Source: Lineus longissimus (Eukaryota; Nemertea; Pilidiophora; Heteronemertea; Lineidae). Taken from it: 64,000 nucleotides of DNA. Where the stretch lies: positions 25,559,501 to 25,623,500 of the forward strand of contig NC_088308.1 in NCBI RefSeq assembly GCF_910592395.1. The letters run 5' to 3'. Shown here in pieces: positions 1 to 13,630 of this stretch (its first letter is position 1; each line of letters opens with the position of its first letter). The notes under the pieces are model-generated. The model did no database searches. It was not told where the DNA came from and saw only the letters and a program-made list of their open reading frames with translations. The position numbers and the translations under genes were made by a program.

Positions 1-1915
1 GAAAGGATGATCAACACCAGTCCTTTGTCCTCGCAAGTGTGTTACCATGGATGCCTCTGTCCAAGACCAGGGATACTGGACAAGCTCCAAAGGAAGTTCA
101 CTTGCTATCTCTGTCAATCGTGAGACAAAGAAAACAGATCCTACGTCTTTAGAACGTATTGTGGACATCTCTGTATGATGCACTCCATTGGAGTACATGA
201 GAACCTTCAGGTAGAACAAGGGACAGTCACCACCTGCCTAAAAGACAGTTGGTATTTCTGTCCTTTTGGTGAATTGTTTGCAACTGCCAAGAAAACGGGA
301 GTTTATACCTCTGTTCCAGCATGCCAAGGAGCATTCAGTGGACAACTCAATCTCTCGGGTGGAACAGTCTGTCATTGAAAGGGCAGTATGCGCATCTCAC
401 CTGCCCAGATATTCAGTCAAGGCTGGTTACATGTACTGTAAGACAGCTCAGTCAAAGACAAGGCAGTGAATTCATGCTTAGTTAGAAAGGATGGTCAACA
501 TCAGTCCTTTGTCCTCGCCAGTGTAGTGTATTACCATGGATGCCTCTGTCCAAGACGACCAGGGATACTGGACACGCTCCAAAGGAAGGTCACTTCCCAC
601 CTCTGTCAATAATGAGACATACAAAGAAAACAGATCCTACGTCTTCAGAACGTATTGTGGACACCTCTATATGATGCACTCCTGTTCCTCAAGAAGGCAC
701 ATCTGTTCCTCAAGAAGGAACAGATGTGCATTGGTTGACAACACTGCTTTTGATGGTACTGTAGACAACCCTCGAGGACAAGGCACAGCTTGGTGGATAA
801 CACTGCGCTTGGAATGGTACAGTAACATGTATGTAGACAACCTTTGAGGAGAAGGCAAAGCTCATTGCACCAGCACTCACAAGTTAGCACAGGAGACATA
901 AGGGACAGCTTCGTGGACACTGCTACTCTTGAGATAGTACAGAAGACACTCTCAAGTACAAGCTACTGGTCAGTGGACAACGGTACAGTACACAACCCAC
1001 AAGGACAAGGTACAGCCCAGTGGCACAAGTGCTCTCAAGTTTAGCAAAGGAGACAACCCTCAAGAATAAGGGACAGCTTCGTGGATACTGCTACTCTTGA
1101 GATAGTACAGAAGACACTCTCAAGGACCTGGCAGTGGTCAGTGGACAACGGTACAGTACGCAACCCACAAGGACAAGGTACAGCCCAGTGGCACAAGTGC
1201 TCACAAGTTAATCAGGACAGGAGACAACCCTCAATAATAAGGAACAGCCTCGTGGACACTGCTACTCTTGAGATAGTACAGAAGACACTCTCAAGTACAA
1301 GCCACTGGTCAGTGGACAACGGTACAGTACACAACCCACAAGGACAAGGTACAGCCCAGTGGCACAAGTGCTCACAAGCTAATCAGGACAGGAGACAACC
1401 CTGATGGAAGAATAATGGACAGCTTAGTGGATACCGCTGCTCTTGAGATAGTACAGAAGACACTCTCAAGGACCTGGCAGTGGTCAGTGGACAGCAGTAC
1501 AGCACACAACCCACAAGGACAAGGTACAGCCCAGTGGCACAAGTTCTCTCAAGCTAATCAGGACAGGAGACAACCCTGATCAAAGAATAAGGCACAGCCC
1601 AGTGGATATCGCTGCTCTTGTGACGCTACATTAGACAACCATCAGGGAGGACAAGGGACAGTCACCACCTGCCTAAAAGACAGTTGGTATTTCTGTCCTT
1701 TTGGTGAATTGTTTGCGACTGCCAAGAAAACAGGAGTTTATACCTCTGTTCCAGCATGCTTAGGAGCATTCAGTGGACAACTCAATCTCTCGGGTGGTAC
1801 AGTCTGTAATTGAAAGGGCAGTATATACATCTCCCCTGCCAAGGTATTCAGTTAAGGCTAGTTACATGTACTGTAACACAGCTCAGTCAAAGACAAGGCA
1901 GTGAATTCAAGCTCT
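1..1915. repeat. Satellite-like tandem array with higher-order structure
   Basis: Monomers beginning GTGGAYAC(T/C)GCTRCTCTTG start at 913, 1081, 1252, 1427 and 1602, giving periods of 168, 171, 175 and 175 bp. Each monomer seems built from diverged subunits of about 57 bp that share GTGGACAAC and GGTACAGTA words. Larger modules also recur: the stretch from 222 to about 475 returns at about 1650-1905 (offset about 1428 bp), and 1-175 returns at 485-660. The array is cut by the left edge of the window. Some monomers stay open in one frame because 171 is divisible by three, but other monomer lengths break the frame, so I do not call a protein. Confidence 0.85.
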
Positions 1916-2696
1916 CTCCAGGAAATGTACGGGGACTTGTACTGCACTGTTATGGCCATGTATGAAATCATAACAGAACAACAGTGTCATATAAAAATTT
2001 GTATTATTCAAGATTAATTCAGTTCACCATCTCATCAATATCATGCTTATAAATTTTCCATGAGGTTCTATGATACATTTGAAGGACTTCATAACATAGT
2101 GTTGAGTGTTGGTGTGAGTGCTTGGTCAGACGCCACATGATAATTTAAGGAGGCAAATACATTTAGCAGTAGCATAGGCCTATACAAATTGAAAGCACAT
2201 GTACAGTTTCTCACATAACCAATATCAGCATACAGAGCTGAAGAGAGATGTCTCTTCCGTGCACCTCACATGTGATAGATGAACATTTTAACTACTTCAT
2301 ACTTTAAAGGTGAATTACATAAGGTATTGGCACGTATGCCCTCACTCTGCAATTATTACAATTATAATCAATTTTTACCTACATGTGTATAATGAATAAA
2401 TAGTTTACAAATTCAGCACACAAGACATACTCTAACTTTTCCAATATAAGACCCGTTTCTGAATATACAAGTGAAATTATGCACGTAGTTGTTTGATCTC
2501 ATTTAAAATGTTCAATTCGGATTGATAATAGGTTTGCGACACAGTTGTCTGATGATCACGACGTCATGTTTCAGCTTGTGCTATGTGTCAATTTCTTGAA
2601 TCAACGAACCAGTCTAAGATCGGTGAGACAATAGTATGTTAAAGCCTCTATAGAAAGTTCTCTGCTCCACAGTATTCCTCTATTGAAGAATCAACA
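1916..2696. other. Spacer between the satellite array and the end of ATAD5
   Basis: AT-rich single-copy-looking sequence of about 780 bp. The right part should hold the ATAD5 3' UTR, since that gene is transcribed leftward and stops at 2697. I found no clear leftward AATAAA here, so the transcript end is unknown. No coding segment is supported. Confidence 0.5.
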
Positions 2697-5600
2697 TCAT
2701 CTGAACGAATTGTTGAGCGTTTCAAGAACAGACGGCTTCAGGTGGAATGAGATGCTATCCATGTAGTGGAAGAATCTGAAACAGAGATACAACACCAATG
2801 TTAGTTGACGTTTTCAACCCAGAGCAAGCTGCATTACTTCAATTGCTTCGTCCTTTGAATGAGTTCAATTGCTTCGTCATTTGAATGAGTTCAATTGCTT
2901 TGTCCTTTGAATGAGATATAGAACATAGATTCCTTGCACCTGTTGTCTATGCTTGGACACTTGAACATTAAGCTGAAAATTACACACCTTCTTTTAATTT
3001 TTGCAGCCTCCTTGCTCTCCTCGGCTTTACATATGGTCCTGATGGCAGGCAGGTAGTCCGTACTGATGGCCAAAGTCTGGCCCTGAACAGACACTGGTAA
3101 ATTTCGGGAAACCGTCTCGGCACATTTTTTCACGGATGAATGCCTGAAGAAAGAAAAGTCAAGGACTATGGTTTACATTTTACAACAAAGGATTCTAGGA
3201 CAATCCAAATTAGAGAGACAGAGAAATGTGCTTTTAGCAACATGGCACTTTTGCCTATTGTCTAGAGTGTTGTGTTGAACAAGTTTGAGTTTTTGTGCAC
3301 CATCAGACAACCATAAACCTCATTTTGCGAATACGTGCTGGTGCTCATACGAATGGGCTACAAGAAACCTCACCTATAATTTCTGACGAAGTCACAGTGC
3401 CTCCTCACTGACAATACATCATCCTGAACAGGCAGAGTCATCTTTTCCAGCAAAGTTTCTTGTGAATCACTCAAATCTGTCTTCCCCATCACTTTCGTCA
3501 ATGTATCACAGCAGCAGTGTAAACTGGACAAGAGAGTAAAAGTCAAACTGGAATCGAAAACGTCACCACTTTCTGAGTCCTTGGGATCAAACTTGCTGAA
3601 CTCATCACCTAATCCCGGAATGATATTGCCACAGTTCAAATAAAACTCATTACCACAATGTCCCGAATGAACCTCTCTTCGCCTTCCTACCACATCCATG
3701 AATGAAACATCATCATAATATTTCGATAAAGCTTTGACCGAAGCATGCAACACAGTCAAACTCTTCTTCGGTGTCGTATCCTCAAAAACATCCATTTTTT
3801 TAGCTTCTTCCTGAGTTTTATCAACATTATCCTCAACATTGTCTTTTTGTTTTTGCAAAGATTCAAATCCATCCTGCGAGTCCTCACTGTCATACCAATC
3901 TGCCCTGATCCTCGAGAACCTTTTCCGAGTCGACTTCAGTTCCGACAAAACCTGATGATAAGGAGATGGAGCCACCAGCCTTGGTAAGGGTAGAAGATGA
4001 CGTAAGTTGTTGGTGATCAAATCCGAATCATGCCGTTGGTTGTAGTGCATCACAAGGTCAACTTGCTTCTGGAAGGAAGTACTATCTTTTGGCTTTTCCT
4101 GAAAGAATTCGAGAAAATATATTAAGCATTAGCAAACGAAATTTTCAGTCCAGCCAAGAGCAGGTTGAAACTTTGTCAGGGCAGCCAACTTGGAAAGGAG
4201 GTCTGAAAACTATCTGACCCTGTTGAACATAAACTGTAGAACAACTTACTTGGAGACATTTCTGGATCTGACTTTCCTCAGTAACCAGTGCCGAAGGTCC
4301 AATCGTACTCCCATAGAATCCCACATGGACTGCAGGACCTTGGATCTCAGTATACACCTCCTCTCCTAGACGACTGTCATCAATGACGTTAATCTGCGTG
4401 GACTGGCTGTCCTCATGAATAGCGTCCATCTTCCTACCGAGTTTCAACCGCTTCGTTTTCTTGGGCGTAAGACTACAACTATCCATGGATGAATCGCTAT
4501 CAATCTGTGGCACAACACGTCGGCCTTTCCTCCTAGTAAATGTTTCAAATTCATCCTCACTATCAATTTTGTTCTCAAGTAATTTCATCCGTTCATGTGT
4601 TGCCTCTTTCGGTTCAGACTCCTGCGAATCTCGTTTCAAATCATCTGATTTTTTCAAAACCATCTTAAGAAGTTTCTCAGATTTTTCTTTCCCGCCCCCA
4701 GAGACTATCCAGAATTGTAACAACAGCAAACTTTGTCGCACATCACCATTACAAGCATTTACAACTGACAACACATCCCTGTGGTCGGTTCGTATACTTT
4801 CTACCAGACACAAAACTTGGAGGTAACTTGCTACACTCACCTGGAAAAGTAAGATGCGATGAGCAGTTAAAGCAAATATTTCAGGTCAAAACACTTGGAC
4901 GTCAGAACTAACAGAAAAAGTTGTAGAGCCAACTGAAACATGATTTGAAAACCTCAACTATCAAGACTCAAGACTAAGACTGCATCAACTTGAAACAAGT
5001 AAGATTTAACACCAGACACTGACATTAGACATAACTTACTACAGAAGGTTTCTTGTAAAACAGCTCCTCAAAGAATCCTTCAAACTGACAAGCGACTCGT
5101 GGATCAGCAGTAGTCATGATCATAGGCCTCTTCGTCATGGACATCAGCGATTGGATAGCTAGAATGAATCCTTTGTCATCTTCGAATACGATGTCAACCT
5201 GTAAGATAAAGAGAATATAGAAAGTGATTACATGATGTTATATGTGTGTATCACTCACTGTCATTGGTATTTATTAAGCATACGTATGTGAGAAGATCTA
5301 GGCCTACAGTGTAATCCGAGATACTCCAATGCAAATACACTGACCTACAAAGAGGGCACAGGCTGTTTAATATTTCATATGACTTTGAGCTCAACTCACC
5401 TCTTCAAACAGAATAAGAGAGATGCTGGCGACTGGTTTCTTGACTTCTGTAACTTCCTCCTTTACTTCTTTTTTCCCTTTTGATTTTGGAGTCTTACTCT
5501 TGCTCTCTTTCCTACTGCTGCTCTTCTCTGAAAGGGACAAGCACATTAATCAGCAAATTACATAAGGGAAAGGAATGTGGCTAGCAACAGCATTATACCT

Positions 5601-8600
5601 CATTTGATCCAAAGGGAATTTTAAATTGCTGTTATCATCAGCCAATAGGGCGGACTTGTAACTGTCTTAACTGTCAGTGTACATGTCACAACTGTGGTGA
5701 CGAGATATAAAAACCTACCACTGGAAACCTCCTCAATCAAATCGGCTCTTCGTTTTCTCCCAGGCTTTTTAGGTGTAACTTTCACCTCCATTTTTTCGGT
5801 CACTTCAGCCTTTTTTCGACCCCTCTTCTTGGTAGCTTCAGGAGTGGCAGGCAATTTAGCACCTTTCTTTTTTGGCTGGTCAACTTCGCCTGTCTTTTTG
5901 GTAGCAGCAGATTCAACAGGTTTATTGTTGAACATATTGAAGAAGTTGGTGGGAGCTTTAGATAAAGACTTGTCATCAACTGAAAAGGAGGGCAAAGCCA
6001 GTTTTTGAGCAGACGGCAAAATTCTAATCAGCTCCTGTACTAAAAAACTTTCAGCGTTATTTCTTTAAGAGAGCTGCCCCATCTTTGTTACATCGAGGAA
6101 CAATTACTTCTTCGGACTGGGCAATGTAGTTGATAATGCAACCTACCAGGTTCAGGAACAGACACCGTTTTGGCAGCAAAGGGATTAGGCTTGCTCGGTG
6201 TCGTCGGTGTTCCACCACCAAGGTTAGCTTTTGATACATGGTGGGACTGCGTGGCCTCCAACAACTGTGACATGACTTGCTTGCCATTTCTCCTCGATGA
6301 AGAGTTCACCTCAAACACCTGGATAATGAGAATAAAAAATAATTGTATCTCATATCACCATAGACTGAGACTTTCAGGGGAATCATCCACAGATCCACTA
6401 CCTGCACAACCTGTCTCAGTTTAGTCAGAAGTCAGATCATGGACAATGCAATTGGGCGAATGGAGAAGGCATTCCTGCAGCAACTTGCAGAAAGTGAGTA
6501 TCTAACTCCTTTTGATGTGCCACCTGGTTTTGAAGTAACAAAAGTCAATCACCAACTCAAATCATTGAGGCAGACTGTCTGTAAACATCAGCCAAGCACT
6601 AACGTAAGCTCAACCAAGCTAAAATCAAAGTCCATAGCACAACAAATATGATTTCAAGCAAGTAACTGATACTAACCTTGTAGCCAAGCTCATGAGCCAG
6701 AGCATAAACTGTAGCAGTCTTTCCAATTCCATGTGGTCCCGTCAGCAGCATCGTATTGGTGATGTTGTCATCTTCATAATCATTATCACTCATGTCGCTC
6801 AGTTCAAAATCACTCTCATCATCCATCAACCATTTCGAGTTAGATTCAATACCTAGGAAAGAAAGTATAGACGTGAATTTTACAACCCCACCTGGATGTC
6901 AGGAAACCAATGAGAGTAAAGTGAAGTCCAGTTCGTCTTCTTTTGCAGCATTTGCTTTACACTGCAGAGAGGCCCAGCAAGCGTTTATGCATCCCTCAGC
7001 TAGGTTCATGAAATTACCGAAGTTAATACATGTAAAGCACAAACCACACCTTTCTTATTCTTGTTCTTCCTCGCCTCTTTTCGCTCGAGGATCTTTTGCT
7101 TTCTCGCCTCCCGATCGACCCGTTCTTTCCACTCTGTCAGCCAATTCTTCAGTTTCTTCACCGAGTTGGAGTTCCCAATGATGTCCAAAGCACTACGGGG
7201 TTGATACATGTCAGTCCATGCAAGATTCTTGGTGGACTTTTCATCTTCTGAAAAAATGAGACACGATGTATGGGCTGTTGGTTTTTATGCCCTATAGCCA
7301 AGATCATGTGAATGGGTTCAATTGGGAATCTAACCAATGACCTTTATACCACTAACCATGCCCTCAGTACTACACCACACTGCATTTTGCAGTCAGTTCT
7401 TATCTTAATACCATACATAGTCACTTACTTTTATCAGTATCAATCCCTTGAACTCCATTATCGCATGATTCTACTTTGGTATCTTTGGCCTCCTTCTCAC
7501 CCACATCCATTTCCTCTGGTGCCTCATCCATACTCTTACCGCGGCTCAGGCGTCCACTTCTCCTCTTCTGACCTTTCTTTTTGCCACCTGTGGCCAAAAA
7601 AGTTAAGGTCAGGATTCATTACAAACTAGGCTCATTAAAAAAAACATCCACTAAGTAGGTGACCTAGGATTTCAATATTCCACCACAGCGTGGTACAATT
7701 ACTGCCTCAGTACAACTATAGCTTCTACAGAGTAGAAAACAGCCAGCAGTACACATGAATGCACTCAGCGGCTAAAACTGTACCAAAATTTGTACCTTTC
7801 TTTGTATCGCTGACTTTTTTCTCATTTATTTCATCAATCAGAATCACAGAATCATCGGACAACTTCCTCTCATCTCTTTGTGCAATTTTAGGTAATGAAT
7901 CACTGATGATAGTTACTTCGCCTTGACCTGCTGAAATAAACAAGGAACAACTAAATACATCGTTCAAATATCTGCCCATTTCAGCATCTGCTTCAATGAC
8001 TTTTGTCAACCATTTTTCAAATGTGTCCACGGGTCCTCACAAAGCGGTTGACAGGGGGTCATAACAAGTTTTTTGAACAGTATCAAATTGAGTACAAGGC
8101 TTCATCAGCTTTCACCCTCAAGACCACCATGTTACAACAAGTTTACCTACCACCAACTATTTCCACAACCTCTTCCTCGCTTGTCTGTTTCCTGGCAACA
8201 AGACTCTTGTACATCTTTCTCACAGGGAAACCAGGATTATTATCTCTCACTTCAGCAAGAAGGCCTTGAACTATCTCAGGAGAAAATGGTTCAGGTCGAA
8301 TAACCTCTGGCATCCTGACGGAACTCTGCAAACTCTTCTCAAAGGGAAAGGCAAAGGACGGACATGTCTTATCAACCTGTGGGGTAACAGCCTTCACAGA
8401 AATGCTTTGGGAGGGAAGATTCCAAACATCACTTCCACCTGTCTCAACAGACTTTTGTAAGACATGGTTACTGTGTCTATCAGGCAGAGGTGGCCAGTCA
8501 AAGGAAACGGTTGAGACTTCCTCGGTTTGTTTGAGGCGTTGTCTGATGTCATCCGATATCCCACTCTTCACGATAGCTTCCCGCACTCGTCTATACTCAA

Positions 8601-11600
8601 TCATTTCTGGCGTTTCAATGACTTCAACATCTTTAGATTCTTCTGCAGCAGCAGCCTCTTTGTCTTTCTTTGACATGAACATCGGAGCAACTTTCCCTGA
8701 AATATGATAACCACCAAAAATGTAAGTGACAGGTAGCAAAAATTTTGTGGCCAGAATAGTTAAAACACATGAAGTTCTGTTGCAGGCCCCATAAATCTGT
8801 GCCTTTGGAATAGCAGATTTCCTTGGTTACAGACAAGTTTAAGTAAGATCTCATTTGCTGTTACCTTGGAAAACTTTATTTTTTGTGACAGACGTGTCAC
8901 CTCTAACTGCACACCCACCTTTCTTTTTAGGAGTTCCCTTCCAAGGGCTCTTCAGTGCAGCCTTTTTCCTTGGTGTCACTCCCTTTTTAACCCCTTTTTT
9001 CATCCCCTTCTTTTCACCATCATCGCCATCATCCAACACAACAACACTGACATCAGAATTTTTCGACATTCTCCTCATTTTACCAGGTTTTCGGTTCTCT
9101 TCATCAGATTTTCTTTTCGTCTTTGCTGTCGGCTTAACGCCTTTCCCCGAGTTCTTTAATCTAGTGGCCGGAATTTTAGTCTTTGAGGATGTACCCTTCC
9201 CTTTCTTGTCACTTATTTTCTGAGCTTTATTTTCTTTAGCTTTTTGAAGGAGATACTGTGCAGCAGTCATTTTACTCTCATTACTCTGAAATGACATAAA
9301 TGCAACTAACTCAGATTAAGGACGCAAAAGTTACCAGAACAATAACTCACAAAATTAAGAACTCAGTACAATTGAGCTCACAACCTCAGTTTAAAGAAAT
9401 TTCTGAGACAGATTTGAATGTTGTCCACCTGAAGGCAGAGAGGCAATATCGGTCACTTTTTGTAATGAGATTCTGAACTATTTCACATGATTAGAAGAGA
9501 GCACATAATATTGGAAAGGCCAGCCAAAACTAATTGTACATCTGTATTCCTCGGGGCTAGAATGTCTACCCGAAAATCATGCTTACCTTTACAGCACTCC
9601 TTGTCGACTGCCTTGTTCTGAGTGGAGTCTCATCAGTACTTGTGCTGGTTGAAGATTTGGTTCCAGTTCTGTTCAAAAAATGAGAGAAAGGAACATGTAA
9701 CATACAGAATAAGAGATTCTACGAAGTACGGGAATAAGAGCACCTTTTCACCAGGTCTGATCTTCAGACAAAACTTATTTTTGAAATGATAGCGTACAGT
9801 ACATGGGATGAGATGGTAAGTTCCAGAGAAGAGATGGTAAGTTCCACTTCCAGAGTTCAGTTTCTCACATTTTAACTCACCTGGTCAATTTCATTCTCAG
9901 AGGACTCTTGACTTCATCAAGCATGGTGGCACGGTACACTCCTCGCAAGGCTCTCCTAGGTCTCTCTCTCTTTGCAACAGGCATTGCAATTAATTCCGGC
10001 GATTCAGCAACCCTCTTTCTTTTACCCTTCTTTGCAGCACCAGGCGTCTCTGCCTTAGGAACAGTCTTGCCTTTTCCTGTTGTTTCCTTACGTTTCATCT
10101 TTCCTTTCCGCCCTGCAGGTTTTTTCTTTGCCTGGCCTTTTCTACATGCAACTTCTTCCTCATCCTCTTCAGTACTTTCCTCACATTCCTTTTCCTTCCT
10201 TCTTTTCCCACCTTTTTCAAGTTTCACCACTTTCGCTCCCTTCTTTTTAGCGTTCGTGACATTAGGAGTGGAAGTGAAGAAACCTGAAAGTTTTTTCTTT
10301 GCTTTCACCTCAACAACCTCTTCTACCACTTCCGTATTGGATTCATTATCAGATGTACTAGAACCAGCAGTTACCACAGATGTATTCTCATCCTTTTCTG
10401 CCTTTTCCATTCTGAAATTTCCACCCGTAAAATTGAATGTCATTTGCTTAGCTTTTTTCCCGGCAGGCACAGAAGGACTGGTGAAAACTGGAGGACTTTC
10501 TCCCTCATTCGAATCATCGATCAAAATCTCTTCTGCTGGCTTTGAAGGGACAGCAGACGTCATCTCAACCTCTTGGGCCGAACATTCCTCAGATGTTTGT
10601 TTCTCTGGTTGGACATTCTCTACTTCCATATGTTTCTCCTCAACCTCGGGCCCTTTAGTTTCCTGGGCCTTCTTGCCTGACTTTTTCCCAAAGAAGAAGT
10701 CAGGATACTTCACCTCGATAGGGCTTTGAACTTCATCATCAGATTCACAGCCCTTACCTGGGGTCAGCGCAAAGGTTCCCAGTTCCTGAATTGTATCAGA
10801 ATCTGACGAATTGACAACAACATTTGAAGAAGACCTCCGTCTTTCTGTCACAGAGACAATTTCCGGGCAAGAAGACTGAGACGAATGAACATCAGCTTTC
10901 ACCACACTCTCAGAATCCTTCTTTACAAAGAACTTCGCGATACCGACTGACTTTTTTGGTTCATCATCCCCAGCCATCGATTCATCAATCTTGGTTGCTC
11001 CCAGTTTCTTTTTGTTCCCCTTCTGCTCTTTCTGCTCAGTAGATGCTTCCGAAGTGGAATCCTCCGCTGCAACTTTTTTCCTCTCTTGGGGCTTCCTACA
11101 TTTTAGTTTGGTGCTATCCCCATCCACAATGTCTTTCTCTCCACCTCTGGAGACCCCAACATCCTTTGAAGAATTCACTTTTGTTTTCACATTGGCATCA
11201 ACAAAATCATCTCCAGAATCTTTAGAACAATTCTCAGGCACATTTTTTGCACCTTTTTCTTCACTTATAGTGGGCTCAACACTCTCCTCCGAAATTGTCA
11301 CAACCTGCCTCTCAACTTTGACATCAGTCCCACTTATTTCAGAATCTGCCTTACCACCATCAGTGTTTGTATCTTTTGCTTTTTTATCAACACAGTCACT
11401 TTTGGTATCTTCAACATCATTTTCATTCTCTTTACCATCTATCATATCACTAATGAACTCCCAATAAGACATTGATACAACACTGTCATCAACTGCCTCC
11501 TTCTGTTCCAAACTCGGTAGTTTTACAACTCTAGATTTTGCAACTTCAGACGATTCTCCTTCAGGACAACCAAATCCCTCTACATTTCCGTCAGAGCCCT

Positions 11601-12315
11601 CTATCACTTCACCATTCTGTTCAGAACCATTAACTTTTATGAGGTCTTTCTTATTCAATTTCTTAACACTTTTGGTTTTTTTACTGCCATTTACGCCTTT
11701 TCCCTGGTTTGAAGTATCTTCATGTACCTCAAAATCATCCAAGGAATTATCAGCTATGTTTTCTTTCCGCCGTTTCTTAGGGTCAGAGCGTGTTTCTTCC
11801 TCTGGTTTCCTCTTTTTACCCTTTGGTTTTGAATTCTCAGAGACGACCCTCCCCTCAGTACCTGACGATTTCGTCGGACGAATCTTAGTAAAACTATTAT
11901 CACTCTGTCCGCATGAAGATGCACTATCCTGGTCTTTCACTTCTGCCCCTTCTTTCAGCTTTCCTTTAGCTGGTGAGAAAAATGCGAGCAAACCCTTTGC
12001 TGGCTTTGGAGAAGTAAGCTGTGTCTTTTGGAAGTAATCTGTAATCTTCGGACTGGCCATCTCCATGCCAACATCTTTTTCTGTTTCCTGGAGAATAAGA
12101 ATTTGACATGTTATGTTACGGGATGTATTTTGAGAAGTTGAACTGATTGGTTCATTGATTGGAGCTGAAGTAGCATATCTATCCAAAAAAAATGAATGTC
12201 ATGTATGTTGAGTTGTTGGCATATTGACTAATTTTTAACTTACCACAGGCTCCCCTTCCATTTTGACATCTGAATGAGTGCAACAGTTCCGGGATTCTGT
12301 CAGGATGCCAGGCAT
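2697..12315 (-). CDS. ATAD5: ATAD5 (Elg1), AAA+ subunit of the PCNA-unloading RFC-like complex
   Basis: Coding exons in transcript order: 12315-12244, 12087-9881, 9668-9587, 9285-8865, 8696-8151, 7930-7796, 7587-7429, 7247-7050, 6852-6677, 6318-6147, 6039-5719, 5527-5400, 5198-5040, 4840-4250, 4098-3374, 3143-2988, 2775-2697. All phases agree: 6327 nt, 2108 aa (human about 1844). The first third is disordered, rich in Lys, Glu and Ser. Seen in the AAA+ core: Walker A GPHGIGKT (1312-1319), Walker B LILFEE (about 1534-1539) followed by VD across a splice junction, and a sensor-1-like TTADP (1568-1572). The C-terminal EYLP..R.ICK and FFHY segments match ATAD5. Family knowledge: ATAD5 with RFC2-5 removes PCNA from chromatin after replication and binds UAF1-USP1. 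The start is the only Met in a short first exon. The acceptor at 6039 was chosen for phase; a nearer one at 6034 would break the frame. Confidence 0.96.
2838..2915. repeat. 26-bp minisatellite, three copies, in the last ATAD5 intron
   Basis: The unit TTCAATTGCTTCGTCCTTTG followed by AATGAG begins at 2838, 2864 and 2890, with only one or two substitutions between copies. It fills over a third of the 212-bp intron 2776-2987. Confidence 0.9.
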
Positions 12316-13389
12316 TTGTTTTTGATTAGATCACTTCATCAACATCAACTGAAAATAATTTGAAAATAACATTGGAATCACCAAAGAAGGAACAAGAGCT
12401 GAAATAGGCCCATCACATCACTATCTGTATCTCAAAGCAGTGCCAGTGAAAGTGCTACATAGGCCTATTATGTAACTTATTTCACAAGGTTATGAAGGTC
12501 CTCTTGGCTCTTGTACTCGTAGCCAAGGCAAATTTCACAAAAGTATAAGGAGTGTTGAGACTTAAGTGACTCAATTATACCATGGCATGCAACCATCATC
12601 ACATACTCCGATACTAGTACTCTACTGCCATATGCCTACACACTAGCACTACCCTATGATCATAATGATGTGCTATTAGACTATAGTATTAATGAAATTG
12701 AATACACAGCAGAGTCTACTCTAGAGAGGAAATGATGATAGAAGGCAAAACAAAGTTACTGTTAGAGAAAAACTCAGGACTTTACAGTTCTAAATTTTCC
12801 ATTTACTATGATTATGTACCATTCAGACTGCTTTTATGCATACTCGATATGGTTGTTTGTGGTTGTGATCATCGTTACAGCTTATTTTAGTGATTTTATC
12901 TCTCAGAACGAATGTAAACAAATCAGAAATTGGAAAATGGCGCTAAATATTTTTTCACCTTTGACCCAAAATAACCGTTTTCTATTGGCTTAGATAATTA
13001 ATCGAATTGAAACTATGAATTTCGCCTGACTCTTCTGTATGCTAACTTATAAAAAGGAATATTTGCTATCATAACAAAACTTTATTATTATTTAGTGATA
13101 ATAATAATAATTACATTATTTGCAGATGCACAAATATGGCACTTGCAAGTGATAAATTCATACTAATAGTGAACTTGGAATAAAGATTCTGTATGAACGG
13201 TTCACCGTGCTTCAATATCTGCGCCTTCGAAATAGCACTCTTAAAATAGGCCTATTTTCATAAACCTGCCCGCTATTAGAATAATTCTGGTTGTATTTAT
13301 ATTACTCCAATGCAAAAATTCATATAATAGCGTTCGTTTATAAGGTATAAGTTATAATTTGAAATCACTTCGATAGCCTGATCACCGGC
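12316..13389. promoter_or_regulatory. Divergent intergenic region between ATAD5 and RPS9
   Basis: About 1.07 kb lies between the ATAD5 start codon (minus) and the proposed RPS9 transcription start (plus). The genes are head-to-head, so both promoters should lie here, though an upstream untranslated ATAD5 exon cannot be excluded. The sequence is AT-rich with an AATAATAATAA-type stretch near 13090-13115. I do not recognise specific factor sites, and no coding segment is supported. Confidence 0.55.
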
Positions 13390-13418
13390 CTCTTTTCCGC
13401 ACGTCGGCCACGCAAGCC
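13390..13418 (+). promoter_or_regulatory. RPS9: RPS9 first exon with a 5' TOP transcription start
   Basis: The sequence CTCTTTTCCGCACG is a C followed by a pyrimidine run, as expected for the terminal oligopyrimidine start of ribosomal protein mRNAs. About 29 nt later comes a strong donor, GTAAGT (13419). The next acceptor, TTTTCTTCAG, ends at 13792, 13 nt before the start codon. This gives a short untranslated exon and a 374-bp intron, the usual layout of animal ribosomal protein genes. TOP-dependent control by mTOR/LARP1 is family knowledge. The exact start base is inferred. Confidence 0.75.
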
Positions 13419-13630
13419 GTAAGTGTCGACAAATTTCTCCTCAAAATTAGCCGAAAACTTTATAAATGTGTCTTTGCTTCAAATATTTTTAGTCTTATTT
13501 CATCCCATAGTATATATTCATCAATGATATTGTAAATTGAACCCTTAGAGAACAAAGCGAAAGTCCGAAAAATAGACTTTTAGTGTCGTCGAAAAAAGCA
13601 GATAATCGGTGCGGACGACGAGGAGAAGAC

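Noticed and set aside
1081-1404. Open frame of 107 codons with internal protein-like repeats
   Set aside because: It follows the satellite monomers, whose lengths (168, 171, 175 bp) do not all preserve frame, so the openness is a by-product of the repeat.
6034-6040. Acceptor CAG at 6035-6037 for the ATAD5 exon beginning GAGCTG
   Set aside because: It would break phase with the preceding exon. The TTTTTTAG acceptor five bases upstream keeps the frame.
9908-10729. 273-codon plus-strand frame opposite ATAD5
   Set aside because: It is the reverse image of the Lys/Glu/Ser-rich ATAD5 exon, which makes Phe/Ser/Leu-rich antisense frames; no independent support.
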